A DNA stretch of 64,000 nucleotides from Metarhizium brunneum. Taxonomy: Eukaryota; Ascomycota; Sordariomycetes; Hypocreales; Clavicipitaceae. Below, in pieces: positions 46,096-57,361 of this stretch. Every line of letters starts with the position of its first letter. Within the stretch, counting starts at the first letter, position 1. Under the pieces are notes generated by a model, which was not told the DNA's origin, searched no databases, and saw only the letters and a list, made by a program, of their open reading frames with translations. A program made the translations under genes and the position numbers. The stretch lies in assembly GCF_013426205.1 (NCBI RefSeq), contig NC_089424.1:2790001-2854000 (forward strand). The letters run 5' to 3'.

Positions 46096-48370
46096 ATATA
46101 CTTGGTCGGGCAGGGCGTGTGGAAGTGAGGAGAAGGTTCGCGGGGAAAAGATGGCTTCTTCTTTGGCAATTTACAACGTTTGCATAATGAAACATTCATA
46201 TATAATGGTCTCAAAGTTTATATGCGCCATGTGCAGTTACTGTACTGTAGCTATTAGCAAACGATTCTTAAGCCCAACGTAATCGGCGCCGTTCCCAAAT
46301 AGGACTACGGTGGGTGTGATTGGCCAATTGCGGTTCTGGCTTTGACGGATTACGGCATGATGACTTGAGAATCTCTGGAGCTTGGGGAATGCTTTCACTA
46401 CAGGTCTACAGCCCATATTACCTAATCTTTCTCAAGCACGAGCTCCCGGTTGCAAATGCTTCATTGCGCCCACGTGATGAAGCGGGCGTGCAGAGGTGCG
46501 GCAGCGTTGTCGGATGATGGTGTGATGCGCTGGCATGTGGCTTGCCTGCATGGCCTGCGCTGGAGCTACGTATTGCTGGGCGTTGCTTGTAGGGAAGGCG
46601 TCTGGGTTGATCAAGTCAATCGGCGTAGGCTCTTGATGCCCAAACTCCTACTGCAGGATCATCAATACGCCTTACAACAGGATTCAATGTGGTGAATTGA
46701 TCAAAGATGGGGGAGGCGCAATGATGGCCTTGAGATGCATTTGCAGTTTGTGGGGCCAAAGGCCGAGAGATGCCAAAGAATACTCCGTAAACGCGGGCTA
46801 CTGAGAGCCGTGATTGAAGGATGCATGGTGCCTACTTTATCAAGCATAGCCCCAACAATGAATTATGTTTCTACTCTCGCGCCATCTCGACTTTTTATTT
46901 CGGCCAAGTCGGGTGCTGCTCTGTGACGTCGGACGAAGCCTGACCCGCATGTATCGTGTGCCACGTATCCGGTGCAGCTGCAGCCTGAACTTGCCAGGTA
47001 AACAGCAGCACCGTAGAATAACAAGTTCCAAATGTTAGCACCAGAAGGTCAAGGCGCAATAACATGTGGCCTGCCATCTGCAACTGTTTTACCTCCGGGA
47101 CGTTACCCACGCCGACTCGCGTGTGCGGCTCCGGGGACTGAAGCACCTCCACCAAACCCAATCAATAAATTCATTTACTATATTGTATTATAAGCCTGGA
47201 AGTGCGCCAAGCTTGTCGTTTGGCCGGCCAGAACCAAGACACATGGTTCTTTTTTTCTTAAAAAAAGAAAAAAGAAAAAAAAAGACAATCTTCGCCCTGC
47301 AACGGGTAGCTAGGTACGGAGTAGGTAATTATGATCAATCGTCGTTGAAGATGGGCGAGCACCATTTTTTCGTACTTGACGTGTCAAGTCGTTATGAGGT
47401 CTGTGCTGGGTGCTCGAAGAGACCCTTGGCGCAGGTTGGTAGTGCGTGGCGGGAAGGTGCTATGGGCGCTGGTGAAGGATTGGCTCCAAGTGCAGTCGCC
47501 AGAATCTTGCCCAGCCCCCAATCATGGCCATGGCAAAACTCCGTGTTCGGTACTCCGTAGAGAATAGAACACTGAGCGCATTGACTCCTGTCCAACCTCA
47601 CGCACCGAAGGGCTGCCTCGGCGTACGAAGCACAGAATATGGAACTCTGCAAAGTAGACGGTGCACAAACACGCAGTACATTGTTATGTCCTTTTTAAAC
47701 TGCATGTGGTCCAGATTGGCCCGACGGCCTACAGGTCAACTGCCCGTCCCAACCTCCCAGTGAAAACGAGACCGGACATCTGGGGGAGCTGGGAGCCGGG
47801 GTCGGAGTCCATGGTCATATGTACAGCAGTCTCATTGCCCGGGTGTTCCTTCCTCGGATGACATTTTAAGCGCCATCGTACGCACACACATTTCCACACT
47901 TTTGGAAAAAATTGCATTCGGCTCCCTATCCCCAACTCTCCTCCCTTCACGACGTCCCTTCGCGGCGGAACTTGGACAATTTGTTGTCTGAAGCCTCAGG
48001 TAAGCCGTTGGTCTCTTTCTCAGCCCTCTATTGTCTCTCCAGCAGGCGGAGTCGTCCGCCTGCTAGTCTGGTCCGCTTTGCCGCTGAGGGCTCAGAGCCC
48101 GCCCAAAACCCACTCCGGACGTGGGGCCGGTGGCTGGATGCCCAACATCGAAAACGCCCAGCTATACTGAGCTCAAGCCGTTTCTGTTTCATCATTGGTG
48201 CCTTCACGCTCTCCCAGCCTCGTCGAAAAAAAGAATTTTACTCTCCCAAGACCAACCATATCAGTGTTAATTTCCTCTTGCATCATGTATTCTCATGTTG
48301 CATTGCATTTAGATGCCTCAATTGGCCGCTATACCCAAGTGGACCTGACCTGCATTGGAATGCCTCCACG
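46096..48370. other. 2.3-kb divergent spacer
   Basis: Promoter region for pirin (leftward) and the DUF3433 gene (rightward). Contains a T-run followed by A-rich DNA (about 47251-47284) able to form a weak stem, and TACTCCGTA-type motifs at 46781-46789, 47315-47323 and 47551-47559. No gene recognised. Confidence 0.5.
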
Positions 48371-51073
48371 ATGAACTTCCAAGACCTAAACTTTGAATAT
48401 GTGGAAGCTCCCCGTACGTTGAGATCGCACACCGTTTCTTAGTTTGATTTCACCTAATCTACTTACGGGTTTTTTTAATGCCTCCAACGCTAGCTTGACG
48501 GCTTGACTGATGGTTGTGTTCTGCTAGATTGGTTTCCGCCACGAGAAATAGTGCCTTCTGTTCACACCACCGGCGACGGCTCGGAATCAGCTCGTCGACT
48601 GCGTCTTTCTCAGGATAGCCACAAGCGTTTAGACTATCGGCAAAGCCAGTCGTTCTCGCAGCGGTCATTGTCACCACAGCCGTCCATTCTGCCGAAACAA
48701 CCCTCTTCCGCCTCACCTACCCACTCATCTCCAGAGCTGTATGGTCCAGACCGGCTATTTGGGCTCTCCGGTGCATTCCAGTCAGGGCGACAGCCACAGC
48801 CGGACACAAGGGCTTTGATGTCAAACCAAGCGGTTAGGTTTGACGAGGCTCAGCTGGCAATGTTTGCTGCCGACAATGCTGCCCCTATGGACGGCTTGAA
48901 AGATGAACTGGCTCTCGCTGCGGGAAAGGTCACTCCTGGCGTCGACGACACTCAGTATATTCAATACGCTCTGGAGGCGTTGACCCGCGAAAGAGAAAGT
49001 AACACCGCCAGCCAAATACCCATTCCTTCACCTCCTTCGGAAACGTATAATGAAGGGTATCAACCACGGAGCCCAAAGTTCATGGTCAAGAGATTCGCAG
49101 CTCCACCGACAGCGTCTGCTCGAGGTGAGCGGTTGTCCTCGCATGAAATGGTCAATTCACCTCTTTTACACCAATGTCAGCTTGACACCCCTGAGCTGCC
49201 ACAAGACCGAGGTTTTTCATATATTCCTCAGCCAACCCTACCGACGGCGGCTCCATTGTCTCAAAAGCCGTCTTCCACGGACCACTGGATTCCGGTGGAC
49301 AAAAACATGTTGCAGACTATTGATCCCCGGGGCCGTACATATCCACCTTTGACTTTCAAGCCACGAATTTTACGACCATTCTCCATGTTAATGTTAATGA
49401 CTTTATGCGCACTCATGATGGCGGCACTGATATTTTCCGCCGTGTATTCGCGAAAGAATGATGGATTGACGCCCTACCCCGGCAGTATATATTCGGGTCA
49501 ATATTTTGTGTTTCGTATCTTGCCTCAATTGTTGGCCGGGGTGGTCCTCATCTACGCTCAAAACATTATGGCAGCATCCCTCCGCATTGTACCATTTGCC
49601 ACTTTGGCCGAGGAAGATCCCGAGAAAAGATATCTGGCCCTATTTCGGAGCCTGTACCCAACAACCTTTCTACTTCCTCAGCTTTCAGGCCCCTGGCAGC
49701 TCAAAACATTCGGCATAGCCACTTGGCTTGCCAACTTCACCCTCCCACTACTGAGCGCGACATTTACATGTATATACGTGGACGGCCAGGGACAGTGGAT
49801 ATGGTCAGCTACGCAAGGTTTGATCTGGGTATCAGTTGCCCTATATGCTATTCTCCTGGTTGCTGCCTGCATATTAATGACGTTTTGGTTTGGCCACTGG
49901 ACCGGACTTCTCTGGGATGCGCGCTCCATCGCAGACCTGATCCCGCTGCTGCATCGCACCAACACCATGAACAGCTACCGGCGCAAGGGCCTCTATGAGC
50001 GCAACTGCGACTACAGGGCAGAACTCCGGGAGCGGTGGTTCGACCGGCTAGGATACTGGCAGAATGGAGACATGACGGGGGGCGTTTGGCACACGATCGG
50101 AACATCGGCCGTGCCGGCAGACGGCGGCGCAGATACTGGCGCAGAACCGCGATCTGAACGTCGAAGCAACAATCTCTCCGTCGGGTCCCACCTGACGGCT
50201 TCCTCTGCGCTGCTAGACTTTGAAGGAGGCACGTATCTGCCATGGTGCCTTAGAGACGTGCCACTGGTGTCGTTCATCCTTGTGACCAGCGGCCTGCTGC
50301 TAGCTCTCCTCATCGTGTCTTTCCTGCCCCAGACAAGGCTCGAGTCCGGGTTCGCACCTCTCCTCACTGCACGACCAGATGACGCAGCCTTCTCCGCAGC
50401 CAACTTCCTCTACAGCTTCCTGCCCGCCACCCTGGGCATGGTCCTGTTCCTCCTGTTCCAGAGCCTCGACCAAGCGCTGCGCATTCTCCAACCGTGGGGC
50501 GACATGGCCTCCCTCGAAGGCGCCGTCGCAAGCCGCTCCATCCTCGCCGACTACGCCGCCTGCCTCCCCCTGCACGCACCGGTGCGCGCCCTCCGCAACG
50601 GCCACTGGCGCGTCGCCGTCATATCCCTCATGTCCACGCTCTTCGTCTTCATCCCCATCCTCGCGGGCGGCCTGTTCATGGCCCTCACGGCCCCGACGCA
50701 GCAGGTCCGCATGTTCCCGAGCATGCCGGTCTACGGCGTCCTCGTCGCATTCCTCGTCCTCTACGTCGGCTGCGCGTCCCTCCTCGTCCCCCGCCGCCGC
50801 CAGTTCCACCTCCCCCACGGCGTCACCACCGTCGCCTCCCTCATCAGCTTCTGCACCGCCCGGGACCTCTACGAGGACCCCGCCTTCCGCTCCGTCCGGT
50901 CCAGGAAGGACCTAGCCGCCCGGCTGGGCGTCGGCCGCAAGGACGCCCGCGAGGAGAGCGTCTGGTTCTTCGGCGTCCTGGCGGGCCGCGACGAGAAGCG
51001 CATCAGCGTGCGGCGAATGAAGCGGTACACTGAAAAAATGGCAATGACACGCTCTGTGACCTCCATGGTCTGA
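48371..51073 (+). CDS. DUF3433 multi-span membrane protein
   Basis: Two exons: 48371-48413 starting MNFQDLNFEYVEAP, then an intron at 48414-48527 (GTACGT ... CTGCTAG), then 48528-51073, giving 862 residues. This removes the need for the non-ATG start that exon 2 alone would require. The first 280 or so residues are polar and disordered (Ser/Pro/Gln rich). After WIPVDKNMLQ ... PLTFKPRILRP come two DUF3433-type membrane modules: spans near 299-321 and 341-361, several more to about 460, then RSIADLIPLLHRTN with RWFDRLGYW, and a second module from FILVTSGLLLALLIVSFLPQT onward. The C-terminal part has YEDPAFR and VWFFGVLAGRD. DUF3433 proteins (Neurospora SPRAY-like) are linked to membrane or calcium-related growth control in some fungi; molecular role unknown. 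Confidence 0.88.
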
Positions 51074-52064
51074 TGACAGAAAATCGACGACATTAAACGG
51101 TATATAATGAAACGGATTTTACGGATGTGATGGATTTCACGGAATTTTTTAAAACATGGCATCGGAGTTTTATTTTTTTTTATTATTTTTTTTGCAGGCA
51201 TTTCTTCCTTGTAATATCGTGGGTGTTCCTTCTTTCTTGGCCGGGTTTGCATTTTGGCGTCATGCGTGGAAAGAAATGACTGATGGATGGATCAACTGGA
51301 ATGTTTGACGGCACGTGAATGACAAGCCGCATAGGGATGTATGTACATATGTAAAACACGGCGTGAATTTTTCTGTTCCAATATACCTCTCTATGCTACG
51401 GAAACACAGCGCACAGTCGAAAAAGAACTTTTTCGTCCTGCAACGTAATTAAACACATTTCCGTCATGTTCGCTTTTTCTTTTTCTTTTTTTTTCTTTTT
51501 CCCTGTCGGCTTCGCAAGCCGCTTTACCAGACAAAAACGCCAAGACCAAGACGGCGGGAAAACGTTTGGCATGTCTCGCAGCCACGCCAGCCTCCATACC
51601 AGCACTTCCAAGGAATGCAGACGCATAAACAAACACGTGCAACACCCATCGTCGTGGGAACTCGTTTGTTTCCCCAGTCACCTGCAGGGGCATACACGCC
51701 GCACATTCATCCGATAATAAAGGCATTTTTTTTTTGTAAACTACAGGAGCCCGCGAGGGCTCATATCCAACACCATGTTTTTACTACCCCGCCAAGTTTG
51801 ACATACACTAATCGTAAAAAAATAAAATAAAAAAGGCATAAGTAACAAAGGAAAAAGTCGTAAAGATTGTCAAAGACAAATATCATAAGAGAAATAAAGA
51901 CATAAAACTTCGGTCCTTTCATAATTTTGTGGTACTTTCATAGGTCGTGGTACATCGTGACATGAAGGAACAACTCAGCAATTCAAAACTCCCGCCCATG
52001 CATCGTGAGGTGCCATTACAGTACAAAAAAAAACAAGTCATTACAGTGAATCGTTAGAGTGCGG
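51074..52064. other. Convergent spacer, AT- and pyrimidine-rich
   Basis: A 990-bp region between converging genes, with T-runs near 51170-51191, a CT tract at about 51473-51501 (CTTTTTCTTTTTCTTTTTTT) and AAAATAAAATAAAAAAGG at about 51820. It should contain both polyadenylation regions. No gene. Confidence 0.45.
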
Positions 52065-53240
52065 TTACCGACTTCTCCGCCCGAGAAGACGTCCAAACAC
52101 ATCATGTCCGTGGCGCTTTTGGTGCGTAGATGTAGATGAGAGAAAGGGGGTGTCACTTTTCTCGGCGCATTTTTGCTGAGCCGTTGGCGTTGTGTTTGAC
52201 CGGTTCCTTCTCCGCTTGTAAGTGCTCTCGGAGCGCTTGTGGAAGCTGAAAAACTTGCGCGAGTGTCCGTCCTCACAGTCAGAGTCATCTTCGAAAACAG
52301 AGTGAGGCTCCTGCGCGAGCTGCTCGGTTTGGACACGAGGCAACGCCGCGAGGGACTTGAAGTGTCTAGGGGCACGGGGCGGGGAGGGCCGGATTTCTGG
52401 GACAGGTAGGTGGGTTGCTGAGTGGGAAATGACGGAGTAGATAGTGCAGTGAGAACGACGATTGAGAGATGCCTCGTCCGCGGCATTTCTGGGACGTTGA
52501 CCGCAAGACGTTCTCGGCCTGCGACAGTCGGTGGGCGAGACTGGACTTGGGTCCTGGATGATGTAGGCGGCCACCGCGCTACTGACGGGTACAAAGGCAA
52601 TGTGTTGCATACAAGGGGCCAAGAGAGCCTCCGCGGGTCGAGGTGGTCTCACTGGTGTACGGCCGCCTGAAGTCGACGGCCTTGAAGGTTTCTTGTCCTT
52701 TGGTACAGGAATGGGTGGCAGGTTTTTGGTTGGAGGCGGAGACGGCAGCTTTGGAAACGGCGAATATGTGGCGGCTGCTTTCCTTGTTTGTGTACGAGAC
52801 GGCGCCGCTGAGCCGGTTACCAAAGGCCATGATGATGGTATCCGTTCACCAAGACATGTATACTGCTTCTTCACGCGGGGAGAAGGTAACAATGCCGGGT
52901 ACTGCTTGTTTGGGGCAGGGAACGAATCGAAGTTGTTCTTGGTGCTCTCGCGGTGCGGCCAAAAGCTATCCCACAACTCGGCGGTATGAGCATGATACTG
53001 GTAGTCATCATCCACCGAAACCTCAGAATCAGTTCGGTCCTCTATCAGCCCCGGCGCGGAGCCCTCCGAGCCCAGTGACTCCCTTCCGCGGGAAGAGCTA
53101 TTCGATGAGTATCGTGAGCTGACGGGGAAGGTTGGGGAAGTGGGAGATGTAGAATCCTTTCGAGGATATGAGTAATTGGCCACGGGGTAGTATTTCGATA
53201 CGAGAGTGAGGTCTACCAGCTTGCCAGAGGATCGATCCAT
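52065..53240 (-). CDS. Disordered conserved hypothetical protein (ELWDSFWP motif)
   Basis: A single-exon 391-residue protein from an ATG at 53240 (MDRSSGKLVDLTLVSKYYPV). Mostly disordered Ser/Pro/Arg-rich sequence. The most conserved-looking spots are the N-terminal SKYYPVANYSYPRK, the motif ELWDSFWP (about 88-95), a Pro-rich centre (LPSPPPTKNLPPIPVPK), and a short segment IAFVPVSSAVAAYIIQDPSP. The C-terminus is acidic then strongly basic (EDDSDCEDGHSRKFFSFHKR, KRRRNR), a possible nuclear localisation signal. No catalytic motif and no membrane span. Coding status is supported by length, ATG start and uneven residue composition. I do not recognise a named family. Confidence 0.7.
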   Translation of the reverse strand: MDRSSGKLVDLTLVSKYYPVANYSYPRKDSTSPTSPTFPVSSRYSSNSSSRGRESLGSEGSAPGLIEDRTDSEVSVDDDYQYHAHTAELWDSFWPHRESTKNNFDSFPAPNKQYPALLPSPRVKKQYTCLGERIPSSWPLVTGSAAPSRTQTRKAAATYSPFPKLPSPPPTKNLPPIPVPKDKKPSRPSTSGGRTPVRPPRPAEALLAPCMQHIAFVPVSSAVAAYIIQDPSPVSPTDCRRPRTSCGQRPRNAADEASLNRRSHCTIYSVISHSATHLPVPEIRPSPPRAPRHFKSLAALPRVQTEQLAQEPHSVFEDDSDCEDGHSRKFFSFHKRSESTYKRRRNRSNTTPTAQQKCAEKSDTPFLSSTSTHQKRHGHDVFGRLLGRRSR

Positions 53241-56200
53241 GGCAGGCAGCTAGACACGGCTCGTTGGCGTGTCGGTGTCGTCAGATACAGTGATGAAGCA
53301 TATATTGTTTTGAGTGAGCTTGTTTAACGTCCCCTTGAGCGACATGAAATATAACCGCTATCGTGGTTGACAACGGAGAAGGGGACATGGATATAAACAG
53401 ATTCTTAAACCTCGAACGGTGCAGAGCGAGGTGGCTGGACATGGACGGGAATTATAGCTAGAAGCGCAAGTCAGTCTAGTTGCCGGCAAACAAATAATGC
53501 CTGGCAATTCTTGGTAAACATACAACAGAGCCCAGGTTTCCGGCTGGTGACCAGAGTTCCCAACCCTACGCGCTGAGACAGGTCGTGGGGCGAAGACACC
53601 CACATCGTCTTGTTAGCGTTGCCATCGCAGGCGCCCTTGGGTAGCAGGGCATTCCTGGCCGGAGGGGATCCTTGGTCTCCTTCAAGACAACAAAATTCGT
53701 GTGTCTGTCTCTCTGCGCCGTGCTGTGCCGGACAACCAGCAGGTCTGGCTCGTGCGGGCTGGGAGGCCGGCGAGGGAAGACATGTGGGTTGAGAGAACGG
53801 GGAGAGGGAACGCGGCAACGTACGCACCCTTCTTGGCTGCCAATCAATGCCTCACTCGTCCCATTCAGCGGGAATAGTACATAGGCACTTCGGACGCTTG
53901 GGGCAGCGAGAGCTCGCCGCTGCTTGGTATGTAGCTCAGCGCCGAGTAGGCTGAGCCCTGGTATCGTGCCACCCATCATGGGACCCGGGTGCGCCGTGGG
54001 CGGACAGGCAGGCTGGAAAACTGCCAAGTCTTGTACGGGATGCTGCGGATTTTCTTTGTCAGTGACGCTATCTGGGTTTCCAACAGTGGCTGTGGTGGTG
54101 TTGCCACATAGCTGGATTGGCGATGCTGCATCATGACTTTGGGGACGCATGACTGGATGGCGTTGTCGTCGGATGTCGTTGCATGGTGGTGCAACACCAC
54201 TCTTTCTTTTTTCCTTGTTCCATGGCCCACGTGTAGGCATCACCCCTTCGCACCCTTCGGGCAGTTGGCACGCGCCGACAAAAGGGTTCTCACAGTTAGT
54301 CGGTTCCCTGTGTCGCGAGGAGGTAAGGGTCGACACGATTTGTTTTTGCCAACGCTCTCCTGTATTGCCTACTATTGTATAATAATATTCCCTTGGGTTT
54401 ATGCCCGGCCAATAGGATTGCACAAAGATGCAAGGAGGTTCCATTCTGGGATGCAGGGTGCATAATAGCTCCGCTATGCATAAAAAAGAACTGGGCGTGT
54501 CTGCCACCTGGCGAGGGCAAACATTTCTCCCGCGCATGACTAAGAAACTATTTCCGGTGTACGAATTCGACTCGTCACTGTGACTCGGCTTTTGCTGAAT
54601 GGTCCAGATTTCTGCCTGTCCACAAAGAGCCCTCCAACGTGACTCTGCCATCTCGTTCATCCGATGTTTGTTCAGTTTCTCAGGTGTCTACTCCGTAGTT
54701 GCTGCGGCATTGGTCGTGTGGGCCTTCGCCGTCGACTCAGATTTGACAAAATGCATCTTTTGCGTACCAGCGCATGAACCTTATAATGGCGCCAAGAAGA
54801 GCAAGTTCCTGCTGACGGGGCATCCCATCCTCCATCTTTCTTAGACTCCCGCCGCCAGCTCCCAGCCGATCGGTACGGGGACGTACGTGTACGCTGTGTC
54901 AACTTTTTGTGTGGGGGGCTGAGACATGCAGCGCGAGCACAGATCGAGACGCCAGAACCATTCCGTGCGAATTGCCAACTCGTCCAAGATGCTGCAAAAT
55001 GCTCAAGAACTGGTTGCCAGTGAGCTGGATGGAGCTGTCAGTTGTCTACTCGGACACTTTCGCCTCCGGCCGAGCCGCCGCTGGTAACATGTCGTTTGCT
55101 TTTCATCTTGCCAGCAACCGCAATGCAGGTCAGGAGACGGTTCACCATCAACATGCATAGCGTAGCAACGAGACGTTATTGATGAGTAAAGCATTTGCAG
55201 ATAGAGACTACCATACCTAGATGCAGTATGTGTATTCCTTCTCCACAGATATGTCACCCATATTTCCCTGCCAACTTCTCATCCTGTTGACTTCTGTAGG
55301 GGACTGCCGCGCCTCGTTTCAAGCCCTTCGAACAGAACCACATACCTATCTCTGGCGGTTTTTCCTTATTTTTTTTCTACGAGCTATCACGGCAAATCTC
55401 ATAGGAGATCGGCCATCCCGTTGTGGCACCTCGGCTGGCCTTTCGCGGGGCCATGGATGGAATGAGACTCTGTCTCTGATATGTGGACTGTCCACATGTA
55501 ACCATGGGGGCTCGCCTGGATAAACAGCAAAAAATTTCAAGACGACAAAGAAAACATGGCGGTAACTCGAGCAACAGGGATTTTCTATGCTCATTCATAG
55601 TTTCCTGGGCATCTGATTCCTCCTTTGTTATGCACGAGGCCATCTAGGGTTCGAGGCTTTCGTCCAACAGGTGAAAAATGTCACGTTGACGATCAGCACT
55701 GGGCAAGTAGTAAACCATATATCAGAGTTTTTTTTTTAAGCTGCTGCACAGTGTAGGAGCTATGATACCCTAATGCAGGATGCAGATCTTTGTTTTATGC
55801 TTTTGTCAAAAGCTCACCATTTGTCAGACCTGCAGTGACTCTGCCGTGTTGCAAGACGCAAGATGCAAGACGCACGTTCGAAATGCATGTCCCTCACGCT
55901 TTGCGGCTCCCGGCTCGAGATAGGTTTCACGTCGGCCGGCGCCAACGTGAGAGTATCGCACGCGAGAGACTATCTAATAAAGGAATCAACAACTCTAGTC
56001 CAAGATGCACATCCAAGAACCATGTCCCACTTCCCATACGTCTCCCTGCAGTTAGATGCTATACGGCAGTTGATAAAAAAAAATAACCCAAGTCGTAAGC
56101 TGTCAGCGGCAATCCCACACACGGGGCCGAATGAAAGCTTGAGATACTCGCCGGCGCACGCAGCCGCTTGTCTGAGATGTTTTGTTGGGGTGAAATTTCT

Positions 56201-56388
56201 TTCTTGCATTAGTTTAATATACATGTGTCAAAGTGTAGCGCCTGCTCTGTGAATAAACGGTACATGGAGTACTATAAATGTCAATCGCATCGAGTTTGTT
56301 GAGAATCTCGATAAGCGCAACAAACGGCGTGTCTTGTCTGTTCCGCATTATGGGGTTGAGATTTACAGTTTAGTAATTTAGTATTCTG

Positions 56389-56497
56389 TTTTTGTTTCTT
56401 TTTGCCTCCTTTTTATTTTTTATTTTTATTTTTAAAAAAAAGGAGAGAGAGAGAGAAAGGAGAGAAAGGAAGAAAAGGGGAAAGAAAAGGAAAACAA
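56389..56497 (+). repeat. Pyrimidine tract followed by purine tract
   Basis: A T/C-rich run (TTTTATTTTTTATTTTTATT) passes directly into AAAAAAAAGG and about 60 bases of almost pure purine (GAGAGAGAGAGAAAGG). The two halves are roughly complementary, so the region could form a hairpin or triplex (H-DNA) structure. Confidence 0.7.
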
Positions 56498-57264
56498 GAG
56501 CCACACACCTCAATCGTACAATCAAGTAGACACACATACGTAGTCAATGGTGAAAGACATTGACGCTGCAGTAACACGTCCACTTCGAACATCGACCTAC
56601 CCTATATGAACTATATCACCAACGTCCGGTTCCAGGTGAGGCATCTCTGCGACGGGCAAGACTTATAGAGTAGAAAAAATTCTCAGTAATTTCTTAAGAT
56701 GTTAAATAGACAAGGGCTGTTAGGGGTTTGCGAAAATAAGGAACAGGTGCTTTCAAGTGTTCACCAATGTTGAAGCCCATTATCGCTCCTTCCTTCAAAT
56801 TGCACTTCTAATATTATGGAGGCTTCAAGGCTGCATTTACGGACAGCCCCTTCCTTGCGTGCTGTATGACTGATAATTGTATACCAAGCTATCTACCCGT
56901 TTCTTAGCAAAGAAATAATGCAAAGAGTGAATTCAAAAAGTTTCCTGAATATGACAATGACGAGTGCTAGGTTGAACAATTGGGGTGGGCGCTCTGTCGC
57001 TCTTCGCATGAACTGGGAATAAAAAAAATCCAACGCCGACACACAAGGGGAAGTCAACACGCAGCAGTGGATTTTTGATCATGCCGCAGGCCCAAACCCA
57101 ACGACAACATCATCAAGCCTTGAGCCCAGGCCATCGCTGACAATGGATGGGCCAGGCATGAGATTAACTCGCACGGTTCCAGAACGATAATCCATGCAGG
57201 ACGCTGTTGGCCCCGCTGGAAGTCAGTCCAACATCCCAGAGCCTACAGAGAGCATCTTTCGACA

Positions 57265-57361
57265 ATCTCTTTGACTGCGATTTGGCTTGTGGAGAACTCC
57301 ACTGTCATACAATTTTCTTAGGTAAGCGACTCTCCACAAGCCAAACCGCAGTCAAAGAGAT
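57265..57361 (+). repeat. Near-perfect 30-bp inverted repeat, 35-nt loop
   Basis: The arm at 57266-57295 (TCTCTTTGACTGCG, then ATTTGGCTTGTGGAGA) pairs with 57331-57360 (TCTCCACAAGCCAAAC, then CGCAGTCAAAGAGA). Twenty-nine of 30 positions match, and one outer base pair (57265/57361) adds to it. The single mismatch (A at 57280 against C at 57346) becomes a G-U wobble if the minus strand is transcribed. This is the size of a microRNA-like (milRNA) precursor stem, or of a miniature inverted-repeat element without known ends. Confidence 0.8.

Noticed and set aside
53566..54660. 364-codon ATG frame on the minus strand
   Set aside because: No domain, signal or membrane feature; Arg/Cys/His/Pro-heavy composition like a chance frame, and overlapped by several equally anonymous frames. 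Kept only as a remote possibility.
55640..55665. GGGTTCGAGGC resembling a tRNA B box
   Set aside because: No matching A box or cloverleaf in the preceding 80 bases.
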